Source: Candidatus Nitrospira neomarina
Lineage (GTDB): Bacteria; Nitrospirota; Nitrospiria; Nitrospirales; UBA8639
Assembly (NCBI RefSeq): GCF_032051675.1
Contig: NZ_CP116968.1
Location: 3,162,001 to 3,226,000 of the forward strand
Length of the DNA: 64,000 bases
Direction: 5' to 3'
The notes beneath the pieces are model-generated. The model worked only from the letters and a program-made list of their open reading frames with translations. It was not told the DNA's origin and ran no database searches. How positions within the stretch are numbered: the first letter of the stretch is position 1; every line of letters starts with the position of its first letter. Positions 36,358-47,938 of the stretch are shown here, piece by piece. Position numbers and translations under genes: made by a program.

Positions 36358-38604
36358 TTAATTTAGCGCGTTCAACGCGGAACCAGCCTTAAACCAGGTG
36401 ATCTGTTGTTCGGTCATACTATGATTGGCCTGAATGACCACTTCCTGACCGTCCTTCTTGTGAAGGACAACTTGCACTGGCTTGCCTGGTGCAAGTCCAC
36501 TTAACCCTTTCACACTGATCCGGTCTTCTTGTTCAATTTGATCATAATCCTTCGGATTCGCAAACGTCAGCGGAAGAATGCCTTGCTTCTTGAGATTGGT
36601 CTCATGAATGCGAGCAAAACTTTTTGTCAGAACAGCTTGGACACCCAAAAATCTCGGAGACATCGCCGCATGCTCACGGCTGCTCCCTTCACCATAGTTT
36701 TCATCCCCCACGACAAACGACCCCAAACCTTTTTCTTTATACCTTCGGGCAATTTGCGCAAGAGTCAATCCCGACTCTCCGGTTAAAACATCATTGCCTT
36801 TTCCGGCCTCATCTGAAAAGGCATTGTTGGCTCCAAGAAACATGTTGTCACTGATCTTGTCCAAATGTCCCCGGAATTTGAGCCACGGACCGGCGGGAGA
36901 GATATGATCCGTTGTGGTTTTCCCCTTGGTTTTAATTAATAACGGCAACTTTTCAAAATCTTTTCCATCCCATTTTGGGAAAGGCTTTAATAATTGCAAT
37001 CGCTCACTGGTAGGAGGAATGTCCACTTGAAGCTTCGAACCATCCTCAGCAGGTTGAACTAAACCTTCTTCGCCTTTAGCAAAACCCTTGGCCGGCAATT
37101 CATCTCCCTGAGGCGCCTCAAACTTGAACTCTTTCCCATCTGCGGTTTTCAAGGTCCCCTTAATCGGATCAAAGCCCAGATCACCTGAAAATGCATAAGC
37201 CGTGACCACTTCAGGACTGGCCAGGAAAGATAAGGTCTCACTCACCCCATCATTCCGCCCAGGGAAATTTCGGTTAAACGTACTGACAATAGAGTCGGCT
37301 TTGCCTTTCACGGCATCCGCTCGTTTCCATTGACCAATGCAGGGTCCACAGGCATTTGCCAGGACGGTGGCCCCCATGCTTTCAAAGGTCTCCAAAAATC
37401 CTTCGCGCTTCATGGTGTGGTAAATCCGTTCTGATCCCGGGCTGACCAGAAAAGCCGTTTTGGCTTTAAGTCCAGCTTGTAACCCTTGCTTGGCAATATG
37501 CGCCGCGCGACCGATATCTTCATACGAAGAATTCGTACAGCTTCCGACTAATGTTGCTTTTAATTGAACGGGATAACCTTTTTCTTTGGCTTCCGCTGCC
37601 ATCTTTGAAATGGGCCGCGCCAAATCAGGGGTATGCGGTCCCACAACATGCGGCTCTAGAGTGGACAGATCGATTTCGACGATTTCATCAAAGTATTTTT
37701 CCGGAGACTGATAGACTTCAGGGTCTGCAACCAACATGCTCCGGTTGGCAGCGGCCAATTTGGCAATGTCAGCCCGCTCCGTGATATTCAAGTATGCCAC
37801 CATTTTTTCATCGAACGGGAAAATAGAAGTCGTGGCGCCAAGCTCAGCTCCCATATTGGTAATCGTGCCTTTGCCTGTCGCACTGATGGTTTCCGCGCCA
37901 GGGCCAAAATACTCCACGATCTTATTGGTCCCACCCTTCACGGTCAGAAGCCCGCAAATATACAAAATGACATCTTTTGGCGAAGCCCAGCCACTCAGCT
38001 TTCCGGTTAACTTTACGCCGATGAGTTTAGGATGGAGGACCTCCCATGGGAGACCTGCCATTACTTCCCCCGCATCGGCTCCACCCACGCCAATGGCCAG
38101 CATTCCCAACCCGCCACCGTTTGGCGTGTGTGAATCGGTTCCAATGATCAATCCGCCTGGAAATGCATAATTTTCCAACACCACCTGATGGATGATCCCG
38201 GCCCCAGGCTTCCAAAATCCGATCCCATATTTTTTCGCGGCCGAGGCAAGAAAATTATAGACTTCTCGGTTTTCATCACATGCGCGCAGAAGATCCTTTT
38301 CCGACCCGACTTCAGCCCGGATCAGGTGATCGCAGTGAATGGTACTTGGAACAGCGACTTGATCTTTCCCCGCTTGCATAAACTGCAACATGGCCATTTG
38401 GGCTGTCGCATCCTGCATCGCGACTCTATCGGGACGGAGCGCCAACATGGCCTTTCCACGTTCCCATACTTGTGAATCGAAATCATCGGCATGGCTGACC
38501 AGGATTTTTTCCGTCAGCGTGAGAGGCCGCCCAAATTTTTTGCGAGCTTTGTCCACGATTCCCGGCATTGAAGCATACAGTTTTTCGACCATTTCTAGGG
38601 ACAT
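36358..38604 (-). CDS. acn: Aconitate hydratase, mitochondrial type
   Basis: Interconverts citrate and isocitrate through a [4Fe-4S] cluster. The 748 residues match the mitochondrial-aconitase branch very closely: RPDRVAMQDATAQMAMLQF, PSTIHCDHLI, IGTDSHTPNGGGLG, SGWTSPKDVIL-like SGWASPKDVIL, and FARIHETNLKKQG. Cluster ligands are the Cys in VGSCTNSSYED and the two in ACGPCIGQW; the substrate-binding DENYGEGSSREHAA is intact. The ATG at 38604 has GGAG at 8 nt; the frame extends to 38646 without support. It lies 67 nt after aclA in the rTCA operon. Confidence 0.95.
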   Translation of the reverse strand: MSLEMVEKLYASMPGIVDKARKKFGRPLTLTEKILVSHADDFDSQVWERGKAMLALRPDRVAMQDATAQMAMLQFMQAGKDQVAVPSTIHCDHLIRAEVGSEKDLLRACDENREVYNFLASAAKKYGIGFWKPGAGIIHQVVLENYAFPGGLIIGTDSHTPNGGGLGMLAIGVGGADAGEVMAGLPWEVLHPKLIGVKLTGKLSGWASPKDVILYICGLLTVKGGTNKIVEYFGPGAETISATGKGTITNMGAELGATTSIFPFDEKMVAYLNITERADIAKLAAANRSMLVADPEVYQSPEKYFDEIVEIDLSTLEPHVVGPHTPDLARPISKMAAEAKEKGYPVQLKATLVGSCTNSSYEDIGRAAHIAKQGLQAGLKAKTAFLVSPGSERIYHTMKREGFLETFESMGATVLANACGPCIGQWKRADAVKGKADSIVSTFNRNFPGRNDGVSETLSFLASPEVVTAYAFSGDLGFDPIKGTLKTADGKEFKFEAPQGDELPAKGFAKGEEGLVQPAEDGSKLQVDIPPTSERLQLLKPFPKWDGKDFEKLPLLIKTKGKTTTDHISPAGPWLKFRGHLDKISDNMFLGANNAFSDEAGKGNDVLTGESGLTLAQIARRYKEKGLGSFVVGDENYGEGSSREHAAMSPRFLGVQAVLTKSFARIHETNLKKQGILPLTFANPKDYDQIEQEDRISVKGLSGLAPGKPVQVVLHKKDGQEVVIQANHSMTEQQITWFKAGSALNALN

Positions 38605-38670
38605 AGCACCATCTCCTGGGTTCAGTTCAACATGGATAAGATTCAATCAAAAAGTCCACTTACACCATCA

Positions 38671-40497
38671 TTACTTTAACGGTGGCACCTCGCGACGCTT
38701 TGGGGAGGCATAATTTACCAGATAGTCAAATAATCGTATGAGCCGACTCCCTTGCCGCTTTTGATCGGTCCAATGTCCAATCATTCCGATGGTTCGCGAC
38801 AAAATGAAGAAGCCATTGAGGCTATCTACCGGAAACCCGATATCAACCAACACCGCCGCCATGGTTCCATCAACGTTGAGAATCAGATTATCTTTTTTGA
38901 CAGCGGTTATTTTTTCGACTTCCAATGCAAAATCCAAGTGCGGAGTGGCCATGTTCAAACTTTTCACGTACCCAACCAACTCCTTCACCCGCTTATCGGG
39001 ATTTTTCAAGCTTTTGACTCGATGACCGATTCCCGGAACCGGTCCCACATTTTTCTTCATGTAGACGAGGAAATCATCGACCGAAAGTTTGTTGTCGATC
39101 GCGTATTTGAACCATCGTCCCGCGTCTGTCACCGCCCCACCAAAGCGCGGACCGATCATTATCATACCGGCCGCGACCGCTTGAGATAATCCGATTCCAG
39201 CACAAGCGGCGATAATCGTCGTCAAGGCTCCACTCACGCAAGGACCATGATCGGCCGACAGCATGATAATTCGTTTGATGATTTCTGCTTCCTGTTTGGA
39301 GACAAGACGATTGTCCCATAGCAAGCCGATAATATGGGGGATGTCATATCCGTTATTGATCAGTTCAGAAGCCGGATAACCTTGATAAAGCGGTTCATCA
39401 CCACGGTCGTCACTGATTGTGGAACGAATCAGCGGCGTCACCAGCACTTCCCCTTCCTTCATGCTCTCTTGAACCGTTTTGGGAAGCCTTGGCACATCTG
39501 CTGGAGCCAAATCCGGTATGGGCTTGACCTGTCCGCTTTTCAGTAACTCCTCGTGGGTGGCCTTGATAGCCGGCCCTAGAGCTCCGAAGGTATCCGGTAC
39601 AATCGCGCCGGCCTTTTTCAAAGCTTCAGACTTTGCCCGCGCAGACCCTTCGCCCTTCAATCCTTCTTTTGCCCCGGCATGCCCGAATTTCATACCCTTT
39701 GGAAGACTCTCTTGACAGAACCCTGATACGACCGCGAGTAATTTAATCCGGCGCTTCTTGGCGCCGTACCATTCGGCGGCCCGTTCTTCCAAATCTCCAC
39801 CCATTTCCCCGACAATGACCACCGCTTTGGTTTGCGGATCGTTTTCAAACATTTCCAGGTAGCTGACATAGTCCGTTCCTGGGTAGGCATCACCGCCGAT
39901 ACCGATCGCCGTCGTGATGCCGTCTGCAAATTGGGAACAAATCCAAATAATCTCGTTCGACAATCCCCCGGACTTGGTGACGACGCCGAAGGAACCGGGA
40001 CGATACAGTTTGCACGCCACCAAATTATCAAACGCCCCCCCGATCACTCCGAGGCGGCATTCTCCTGCCGACACTACCCCAATTGAGGAAGGGCCATTAA
40101 AAGTCTTCCCAAGCTTACGAGCATGCTTCCCCAAAAGTTTGGCATCTTTTTCCGGCACCCCTTCGGTAATCATGGAGACCGTTTTAATATGCGGGTCATT
40201 CAAGGCCTCCATGGTTCCGGCATAGGCCCGGTCTGCTCCGATATAAACCAGACTCGTGTTAATCTCCGGGTGCTTGGCCGTCGCTTCGGCGACGGTTTTA
40301 TAGATGGGGATCATTATTAACTCGGTTCCACAAATGATCTCGTTGGTCTTCCCCGCATCAGGGGGATACACGAACGCAGAGACATTTAATGGTTGCTTAA
40401 TCATGTACCGGAACTCTGCCATACGGCGAGCGGCATTCACCCCGGCCACCCCACCTTGAATGACGACATGCGTGTCTTTCGTTGCAAGAATACTCAT
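38671..40497 (-). CDS. aclA: ATP-citrate lyase, AclA (large) subunit
   Basis: Cleaves citrate to acetyl-CoA and oxaloacetate, the defining step of the rTCA cycle, together with AclB. The 608 residues comprise a succinyl-CoA-ligase-alpha-like part with phospho-His H273 in FGHAGAKEG, and a citrate-synthase-like part (about 345-608) with SADHGPCVSGALTT, GIGHRVKS and NVDGTMAAVLVDIGFP. Start at 40497 follows aclB by 35 nt. The two-gene arrangement is that of Chlorobium and Nitrospira rather than the fused animal enzyme. Confidence 0.96.
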   Translation of the reverse strand: MSILATKDTHVVIQGGVAGVNAARRMAEFRYMIKQPLNVSAFVYPPDAGKTNEIICGTELIMIPIYKTVAEATAKHPEINTSLVYIGADRAYAGTMEALNDPHIKTVSMITEGVPEKDAKLLGKHARKLGKTFNGPSSIGVVSAGECRLGVIGGAFDNLVACKLYRPGSFGVVTKSGGLSNEIIWICSQFADGITTAIGIGGDAYPGTDYVSYLEMFENDPQTKAVVIVGEMGGDLEERAAEWYGAKKRRIKLLAVVSGFCQESLPKGMKFGHAGAKEGLKGEGSARAKSEALKKAGAIVPDTFGALGPAIKATHEELLKSGQVKPIPDLAPADVPRLPKTVQESMKEGEVLVTPLIRSTISDDRGDEPLYQGYPASELINNGYDIPHIIGLLWDNRLVSKQEAEIIKRIIMLSADHGPCVSGALTTIIAACAGIGLSQAVAAGMIMIGPRFGGAVTDAGRWFKYAIDNKLSVDDFLVYMKKNVGPVPGIGHRVKSLKNPDKRVKELVGYVKSLNMATPHLDFALEVEKITAVKKDNLILNVDGTMAAVLVDIGFPVDSLNGFFILSRTIGMIGHWTDQKRQGSRLIRLFDYLVNYASPKRREVPPLK

Positions 40498-40532
40498 CGA
40501 AACGGTCTCCTACATCCTCAAGGTCTAATAGG

Positions 40533-41729
40533 TTATTTTGCGGCCATGGCCATATCGACAATGTCCGTTAACGGCGTTTTGCGGTCAAATACCTGAATAT
40601 CAAAACCCTCATCCTGAAGCGCACGCATAGCCGCTAATCCCTGCAATTCGTTTGGACCACCCCGGCGCACCCAAATCTTGACACCCTCTAGCTTGCCTTC
40701 CGCTTTGGCCTTTCGAAACGCGTTGATAATGCCCCCAAAGGTCTTTTTGACATCGGTAAAATTCGCAATCGCTCCGCCCACAATAATATGCTTGATACCA
40801 GGCAACGAGCAGACTTTTTCCGTCAGAACTTCCACTGCCCAGTCCGGTGGATCACCTGAATATTCTGCATAATTCGCAAGTTTGCCACCACGGGCCACCA
40901 CCGCATCTGAATAATAAACGCTGGCTCCTCCACCGGCAGGTAACATCGCAATATTGCCACCGGGAATCTCAATGAGCTTGACGGAGCCTTTTACCTTGGC
41001 ATCAACCGCCATGACTTCCTCTTCATTTTTGGTATAGGCACGCCCAAACTCAGCCGCAAACGGAAAAGTCCAGTCCTTATGCCGGAACTTGGCATCACCG
41101 TCCAGAAGGGTCACCGCATCCAGAGCCACAAGTTCTCCCTGGCCACTGAGCACAACCGGATTTACTTCTACATATTGAGCATCTTCATTATCAAAACAGG
41201 CATATAATTTCTTCAAAAATTCCGCCATTTTAGCGGCCGTATCGCCGGAAAACCCCGCATCCTTCACCAGGGAGGAAAGCGCTGAATCCGAGAGGGTCTC
41301 ACCGGTCTCAATGGATACATGCTTGACCTTATCCCAATTAGATTCCACTTCGATGCCACCACAGGTCGCCACTAAGAGGTCCACTCCATCGCGCGTCGAT
41401 TTGGCCGCGGCATAATATTCTTCTTTGTGATCAACCGCTTCGGAAACAATCACCTGCCTAATCGTGAGGGTTTCCAATTCTTTACCAAGCATCTCCCGCA
41501 CAGCCGCTTTTGCCGCGGCTAAATCCAATCCCACCTTGACCAACCCCAATTTAAAACGAGAGCCAAGTGCTTCATGCGCTTTGACTACCAGTTTATTTTT
41601 TTGGAGCCAATCATTGACCTGAGACAATTGGTCAAATTCCTCACTCGAGGTCACGACAGCATAGTTGGGAGTTGAAATCCCCCATTTTCGCAATAAGCCC
41701 ATACCCGGGCCTTCAAGAACTTTTGCCAT
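40533..41729 (-). CDS. aclB: ATP-citrate lyase, AclB (small) subunit
   Basis: 398 residues, corresponding to the N-terminal, ATP-grasp and CoA-binding part of the animal enzyme. Visible are the LVVKAHEALGSRFKLGLVKV nucleotide strand, YVEVNPVVL metal-binding segment, LPAGGGASVYYSDAV and the GGAIANFTDVKKTF block. It is the first gene of the rTCA operon. A promoter with near-identical counterpart before icd lies about 80 nt upstream (41810-41838). Confidence 0.95.
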   Translation of the reverse strand: MAKVLEGPGMGLLRKWGISTPNYAVVTSSEEFDQLSQVNDWLQKNKLVVKAHEALGSRFKLGLVKVGLDLAAAKAAVREMLGKELETLTIRQVIVSEAVDHKEEYYAAAKSTRDGVDLLVATCGGIEVESNWDKVKHVSIETGETLSDSALSSLVKDAGFSGDTAAKMAEFLKKLYACFDNEDAQYVEVNPVVLSGQGELVALDAVTLLDGDAKFRHKDWTFPFAAEFGRAYTKNEEEVMAVDAKVKGSVKLIEIPGGNIAMLPAGGGASVYYSDAVVARGGKLANYAEYSGDPPDWAVEVLTEKVCSLPGIKHIIVGGAIANFTDVKKTFGGIINAFRKAKAEGKLEGVKIWVRRGGPNELQGLAAMRALQDEGFDIQVFDRKTPLTDIVDMAMAAK

Positions 41730-41809
41730 AATCCAACCCTTCCTTCAGGGACCCATCATAATGGTTAAGGACAAACGTAGCACAACCCGCCTGCCGCGCG
41801 GAACGGTGC

Positions 41810-41838
41810 ATTGTACGAATGCCCTCATCCCGCTGCAA
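41810..41838 (-). promoter_or_regulatory. Sigma-70-type promoter of the aclB operon
   Basis: On the minus strand TTGCAG (41838-41833), 17 bp, TACAAT (41815-41810). Transcription would start near 41803 and leave a leader of about 74 nt before aclB. The -35 hexamer, the -10 hexamer and the spacing are the same as in the icd promoter at 45361-45389. Confidence 0.75.
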
Positions 41839-41877
41839 TCAATCAAAAGACCCATGAACCCCTTTCAAAAGTCCCAG
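41839..41877 (-). promoter_or_regulatory. Putative shared regulator site upstream of aclB promoter
   Basis: On the minus strand, CTTTTGA occurs twice (plus-strand TCAAAAG at 41843-41849 and 41865-41871), 22 bp apart and just upstream of the -35. Together with ATTGATTG and CATGGGTC this block is conserved upstream of icd (45390-45430). Position and repeat spacing suit a transcription activator; the regulator is unknown. Confidence 0.6.
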
Positions 41878-42176
41878 TGCCCCCACGTGAAATGCCCATA
41901 AGAACTCCACCACACTCTTAAAGAGAAAATCTATTTAAAATTAATTAGTTGAGATGATAAGACCCCACATCCCCACCCTTAGCCCCAGGCTTTATTAAGC
42001 TAACCCCCAAAAGACGACGCTCTCTCCTGCTATAAGAAAAACCCCTGCCATGCCCTAGCCATCCATCTTGTTGCTTTAAAAAGCCATGGACTTTACTCGA
42101 TAAATTTTGTATTTGTGACAACCTTAGGTTTAAGGGTCTCGTCATCATTCATAAATAGCCCCTCAAACATAGCCCC
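41878..42176. other. Spacer between the methyltransferase gene and the aclB promoter
   Basis: About 300 bases. Apart from the promoter block to its left, no hairpin with a T-tract, no gene with family resemblance and no riboswitch was recognised. Confidence 0.35.
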
Positions 42177-42878
42177 TCAAACACCTGGAAAAGGATTTTG
42201 GCAGAATGCCTCCTGACTCCTGCGACTTAATTGGTAAAGAAACCCCTTCTTTTCTACTCCAGCATCTTTTCGTGGAGGCCAGTTGAGCGGGACTTCTTCT
42301 ATTGCCACAATAAATTTCTCTTTAAATCCATGTTCGACGGTATCGAGCCCCAGTCTATTTGGATCACAAAACATGGCTTTCCCCTTCTGGGTAAGCACCT
42401 GTTCAAGAATATGAGAAATACCGGCTAAAATTCCTTCGTCATAAAAAACTTCACTGCCTATTACCAAATCATAAAAAAACTTTTTTGGTCCAATCTGTTC
42501 CGTCCAATTCAACAGGCATGTGTCAAATTTGCTGATGTGATTCAGACGACAGGACTCCTTTGTTGCTTCAAGGGTAATAGGCACCATATCTGAAAATATG
42601 GTAAATGCCCCGAGCCGAGCAGCAACCACTCCGGCCAACCCTGTTCCGCAGCCAATTTCCAGAACTTTGACGCCTTGTAGTTTTGATGGGAAAAACCGAT
42701 GAATGAGACATTCGGATAAGGCCACCTCAGAAGGCCAAATTCGATCCCAGTACCCCCATCCGAGGGATTCGTCATCCCGTGCATCTAATGGGGTTTCACT
42801 AGAGATGTCTCGCTTGGTCTTACAGACAATGGGAACATTCCCGATTTTGGGAAGTGTCACAACTTTCACATGACTCAC
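42177..42878 (-). CDS. Class I SAM-dependent methyltransferase (METTL20/ETFB-lysine type, tentative)
   Basis: 233 residues from a GTG at 42878. The SAM-binding motif reads KVLEIGCGTGLAGVVAARLGA, followed by FSDMVPITLEATKESC; the later segment DLVIGSEVFYDEGI occupies the place of the D/E-x-x-Y/F motif of METTL-type protein lysine methyltransferases. The target is unknown. The frame is open to 42944, but that extension is just the translated icd terminator hairpin; the GTG has AGGAG at 9 nt. The gene lies between icd and the aclB promoter, suggesting that it serves a protein of this pathway, but that is inference. Confidence 0.8.
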   Translation of the reverse strand: MSHVKVVTLPKIGNVPIVCKTKRDISSETPLDARDDESLGWGYWDRIWPSEVALSECLIHRFFPSKLQGVKVLEIGCGTGLAGVVAARLGAFTIFSDMVPITLEATKESCRLNHISKFDTCLLNWTEQIGPKKFFYDLVIGSEVFYDEGILAGISHILEQVLTQKGKAMFCDPNRLGLDTVEHGFKEKFIVAIEEVPLNWPPRKDAGVEKKGFLYQLSRRSQEAFCQNPFPGV

Positions 42879-42896
42879 ACAAATTATCTCCTCCCC

Positions 42897-42934
42897 AAAA
42901 AAGGCGAGCCGGGCTCCGTTTGGAACCCGGCTCG
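42897..42934 (-). terminator. Intrinsic terminator of icd
   Basis: CGAGCCGGGCTCC (42905-42917), GTTT loop, GGAACCCGGCTCG (42922-42934): 12 of 13 pairs. On the minus strand the stem is followed by six T (42902-42897). It lies 56 nt after the icd stop, between icd and the methyltransferase start. Confidence 0.85.
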
Positions 42935-42989
42935 TTGCACACATCCCCAGTATAAGAATAATACCGGAAGATCAGCCTACGTTGAGAAC

Positions 42990-45245
<2,256 letters not shown>

Positions 45246-45360
45246 TTAACTAAGAACACGTTTTTCCTGGAAAGAACTCGCCTCACACACGCCATGGGGA
45301 ACTCTACAGGCGGTTAAATTGAAATTTGTAAACCAATCCCCATGCCGTGACAAGAAAACT

Positions 45361-45389
45361 ATTGTAAGAATGGTGTCACCCTTCTGCAA
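45361..45389 (-). promoter_or_regulatory. Sigma-70-type promoter of icd
   Basis: On the minus strand TTGCAG (45389-45384), 17 bp, TACAAT (45366-45361). Transcription would start near 45354, giving a leader of about 130 nt. It matches the aclB promoter in both hexamers and in spacing. Confidence 0.75.
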
Positions 45390-45430
45390 TCAATCAAAGG
45401 ACCCATGTCGCCACGAATCAAAAGTCTCAG
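45390..45430 (-). promoter_or_regulatory. Putative shared regulator site upstream of icd promoter
   Basis: Plus-strand TCAAAGG (45394-45400) and TCAAAAG (45418-45424) flank CCCATG, as in the aclB block. The ATTGATTG next to the -35 and a distal TCAAAAGTCTCAG (aclB: TCAAAAGTCCCAG) are also conserved. The middle differs and is 2 bp longer than at aclB. Regulator unknown. Confidence 0.6.
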
Positions 45431-45582
45431 GAAAGATGCGGAAAAAGGGGAAGTTTGCAAAAACTTTACCTGAAAAAGTCATCTCAACTAGAAACTGGAA
45501 GTTGGAGGAATTATTGAGAGTTAGCCTTGCATGCGAATTTCTTAAGATTTTTCAGTCGAGTAGTAGAAATTCTTGATAGAGT

Positions 45583-46902
45583 CTAGAGAAGTTGTTGCCA
45601 ACTGAGGGTCGCAACAGGAAGTACTCGAAGGGACGCGGCGATCGGACAGGTATCCAGAGTCATCTTCACCTCGCCATTCAGTATTTGCAACTGGTCTGCC
45701 AAGAGGGCACCCTGAATGACTGAACTCCCAATTCCACCATCAAACGTCACTTGTCCAGCGACAATGATGAGTCCTTCCCAATGAAAAGGCGCGGAAATGT
45801 TTAGATTTCCCGCTACCAAAAGTATGCCATATCCATAGAGATTCTGAACGACAAGGGGGCTCGAAAATTTCCCTGCAAGCGATCCGGCATACAATAAGGC
45901 AGGATCCCCAGGCGTCCCAAGATTCATACCGACAAGATCTCCCGAAATGACCTGAGCGCCTCCCTTGAGGCTATCTAAAGCCTTAACTAAATCCAGGAAT
46001 TCCGAGCCCACTTGTGGCGTCGGGGGATTTCCTGTGAAAGTGGCGGTTCCTGCCAACGCACCTGCAGGCCCCAACTGCACCGGGGGTCGACCTCCTGGCA
46101 GAAGCCCACAATTATCAAATCCTTCTACGGCTGTGGTTCCGCCAGCAAATACGACCTGACTATTCGCATATACGGCGGCCAACAATGGCGGCCCAGACGG
46201 GTGTGCAACCTCCACTTGAATCAGGGACGTGGCACCTTCTACCTGACCCTGGCTGATGATGATTTCGACGGGGGAATATGGAGTTGGATTTGCTGACGTA
46301 AATGACGTGGGGATGAGTTCACTTTCTGATGGAAATCCAAAATAAACAAGGCTACCTCGATAATTTATTGAATGCGTCGCGCCTGTTCCATCCCCATCCT
46401 GATAGTGAGGGGTCAGAGAACTGTGTCCCGCCTGTTCCGCATCATACTCGGTTTTATGACGAATTTTAGTCCAGTAAGGGAGAACAGTTTGCACACTATT
46501 TTGAAGAACTGCCGTATTGGTGAGATTTCCACTCAAAGGAAAATAGTTGGTGAAACCCCCTGAATATTCAGGATCATACTGTGGTTTCCACTCAGGGGAG
46601 GACAACACATAGGCGGACCAATTTGCTTGCAGAATGGGAGAAGGATCGCCGAGATATCCTGGATTTGACAAGGAAGATCCACCTAAACGAACGACGGTTT
46701 CTGCGATGCCCGCCTCTGCGGCATAGAAGGTAGCCATTGCCCTTCGGAAATTTCCACTGATTTGTAGATCGGTTGACGTGGCAAACAGAATCGTCGCACC
46801 CATAATTGTGGAAATAGCGACCAATAACAAGGCTGCAATGAGCGCTCCACCCATGGAATTATGACAAGACCTTATTCCTTCCTTGCTAGTGAATCCGATC
46901 AT
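45583..46902 (-). CDS. PilX-like type IV pilus assembly protein
   Basis: 439 residues. The N-terminus has a short leader and a hydrophobic helix, GGALIAALLLVAISTIMGATI, followed by the PilX_N-type TDLQISGNFRRAMATFYAAEAGIAE. The rest is a long beta-rich region with Pro/Gly/Asn-rich repeats (GNLNISAPFHWEGLIIVAG) similar in tone to bactofilin-like or adhesin strands. It would sit at the pilus tip or help to assemble it. ATG at 46902 overlaps the upstream pilW-like stop by 4 nt. Confidence 0.8.
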   Translation of the reverse strand: MIGFTSKEGIRSCHNSMGGALIAALLLVAISTIMGATILFATSTDLQISGNFRRAMATFYAAEAGIAETVVRLGGSSLSNPGYLGDPSPILQANWSAYVLSSPEWKPQYDPEYSGGFTNYFPLSGNLTNTAVLQNSVQTVLPYWTKIRHKTEYDAEQAGHSSLTPHYQDGDGTGATHSINYRGSLVYFGFPSESELIPTSFTSANPTPYSPVEIIISQGQVEGATSLIQVEVAHPSGPPLLAAVYANSQVVFAGGTTAVEGFDNCGLLPGGRPPVQLGPAGALAGTATFTGNPPTPQVGSEFLDLVKALDSLKGGAQVISGDLVGMNLGTPGDPALLYAGSLAGKFSSPLVVQNLYGYGILLVAGNLNISAPFHWEGLIIVAGQVTFDGGIGSSVIQGALLADQLQILNGEVKMTLDTCPIAASLRVLPVATLSWQQLL

Positions 46903-47507
46903 GATTGGCCATTTCTCATCGTGATTCGGGAATGGAGAGTCACCGTTCGATATCCACCGTTTTTGGCATAGTGTGGATCAGGCTGTGACGTTCGGGCTGT
47001 CACCGAAATTCTCACTTGTCGAATAGCTTTGGAATTTGTGGTCGGGTTCCCAGCCTGATCAAGATAGGCTATGACAAACGCTTCAATATCCTCACCAAAT
47101 GGTTGATTTCCTCCACCGGTATTTCGCCGGAGCATGTGGGTCGAGGCATCATAGACAAAGACAATCGATTCATTGGCATCACCGGTGACACCATTACCAT
47201 TTAAGTCAGCCTTGATAGAGAGCTTTTGGGGATCATACGTAATCCCCTCAAAATCATTAGTAAGATCGGAATCACGATTCACTCCGCGAGGATCATAACC
47301 GGCCATCAAAATTTCTCTGGTCACCAAATCCACCACCACGCGAGCCTGTTGCTGCATGTCCAAAATATGCTCTCGCACACCCTGGGCTTTGAGTTCTTGA
47401 ATATACAGAGCATAGACCACACTCACTGTCAGGAGACTCAAGCTCAGGGCCACCACGACCTCAACGAGGGTATACCCCTGTGGGGACCCTATCGAAACAT
47501 GTGGCAT
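46899..47507 (-). CDS. PilW-like minor pilin
   Basis: About 202 residues with a class III (type IV prepilin) signal: SPQG-YTLVEVVVALSLSLLTVSVVY, with cleavage expected after Gly and Glu at +5. The mature N-terminal helix continues into QQARVVVDLVTREILMAGYD, the standard PilW pattern. The start may be the ATG at 47507 or a GTG at 47519; the frame is open to 47573 but would overlap pilV. It lies in an operon of four minor pilins. Confidence 0.82.
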   Translation of the reverse strand: MPHVSIGSPQGYTLVEVVVALSLSLLTVSVVYALYIQELKAQGVREHILDMQQQARVVVDLVTREILMAGYDPRGVNRDSDLTNDFEGITYDPQKLSIKADLNGNGVTGDANESIVFVYDASTHMLRRNTGGGNQPFGEDIEAFVIAYLDQAGNPTTNSKAIRQVRISVTARTSQPDPHYAKNGGYRTVTLHSRITMRNGQS

Positions 47508-47521
47508 CTGCGTATTCACTT

Positions 47522-47938
47522 TTACTTTGTGAGATATGTGGTAAGTGTGGTGGTATGTGCATCGTGATCCCACCGCACTGCGACCGTGACAGTGTGTAAC
47601 CCGGATATTGGAAAATGCGGTTGAATCGTGAGCATCCGTTGATGTTGACTCGCACCATCAATGGAGCCATAGGGTTCCGTGGTGGTCCATGTACCGGTTA
47701 ACGAACTTGGCACTCCATCCCGGCGCACATCTTCCAATTTTTCCTGGGCGAGGGTGACGGCTCGGGTCATTTTTTCACTCGCGGTCATGCCGGTATGAGC
47801 GACAACGGAATAGGATGCAAATCCAAGGAGCGCCAGGAAAACCACCACCAGGGCCATTAGCACTTCTAACAATGAGAACCCTCGTTGATCTCGCAGGCAA
47901 CTCGTCAGTCGATATCTCTCATGAATCATGATGTTCAT
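47522..47938 (-). CDS. PilV-like minor pilin
   Basis: 138 residues with the prepilin signal QRG-FSLLEVLMALVVVFLALLGFA and Glu at +5. The following SEKMTRAVTLAQEKLEDVRRDG helix is typical of PilV. Its ATG at 47938 overlaps the stop of the fimT-like gene (TAATG). Confidence 0.82.
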   Translation of the reverse strand: MNIMIHERYRLTSCLRDQRGFSLLEVLMALVVVFLALLGFASYSVVAHTGMTASEKMTRAVTLAQEKLEDVRRDGVPSSLTGTWTTTEPYGSIDGASQHQRMLTIQPHFPISGLHTVTVAVRWDHDAHTTTLTTYLTK

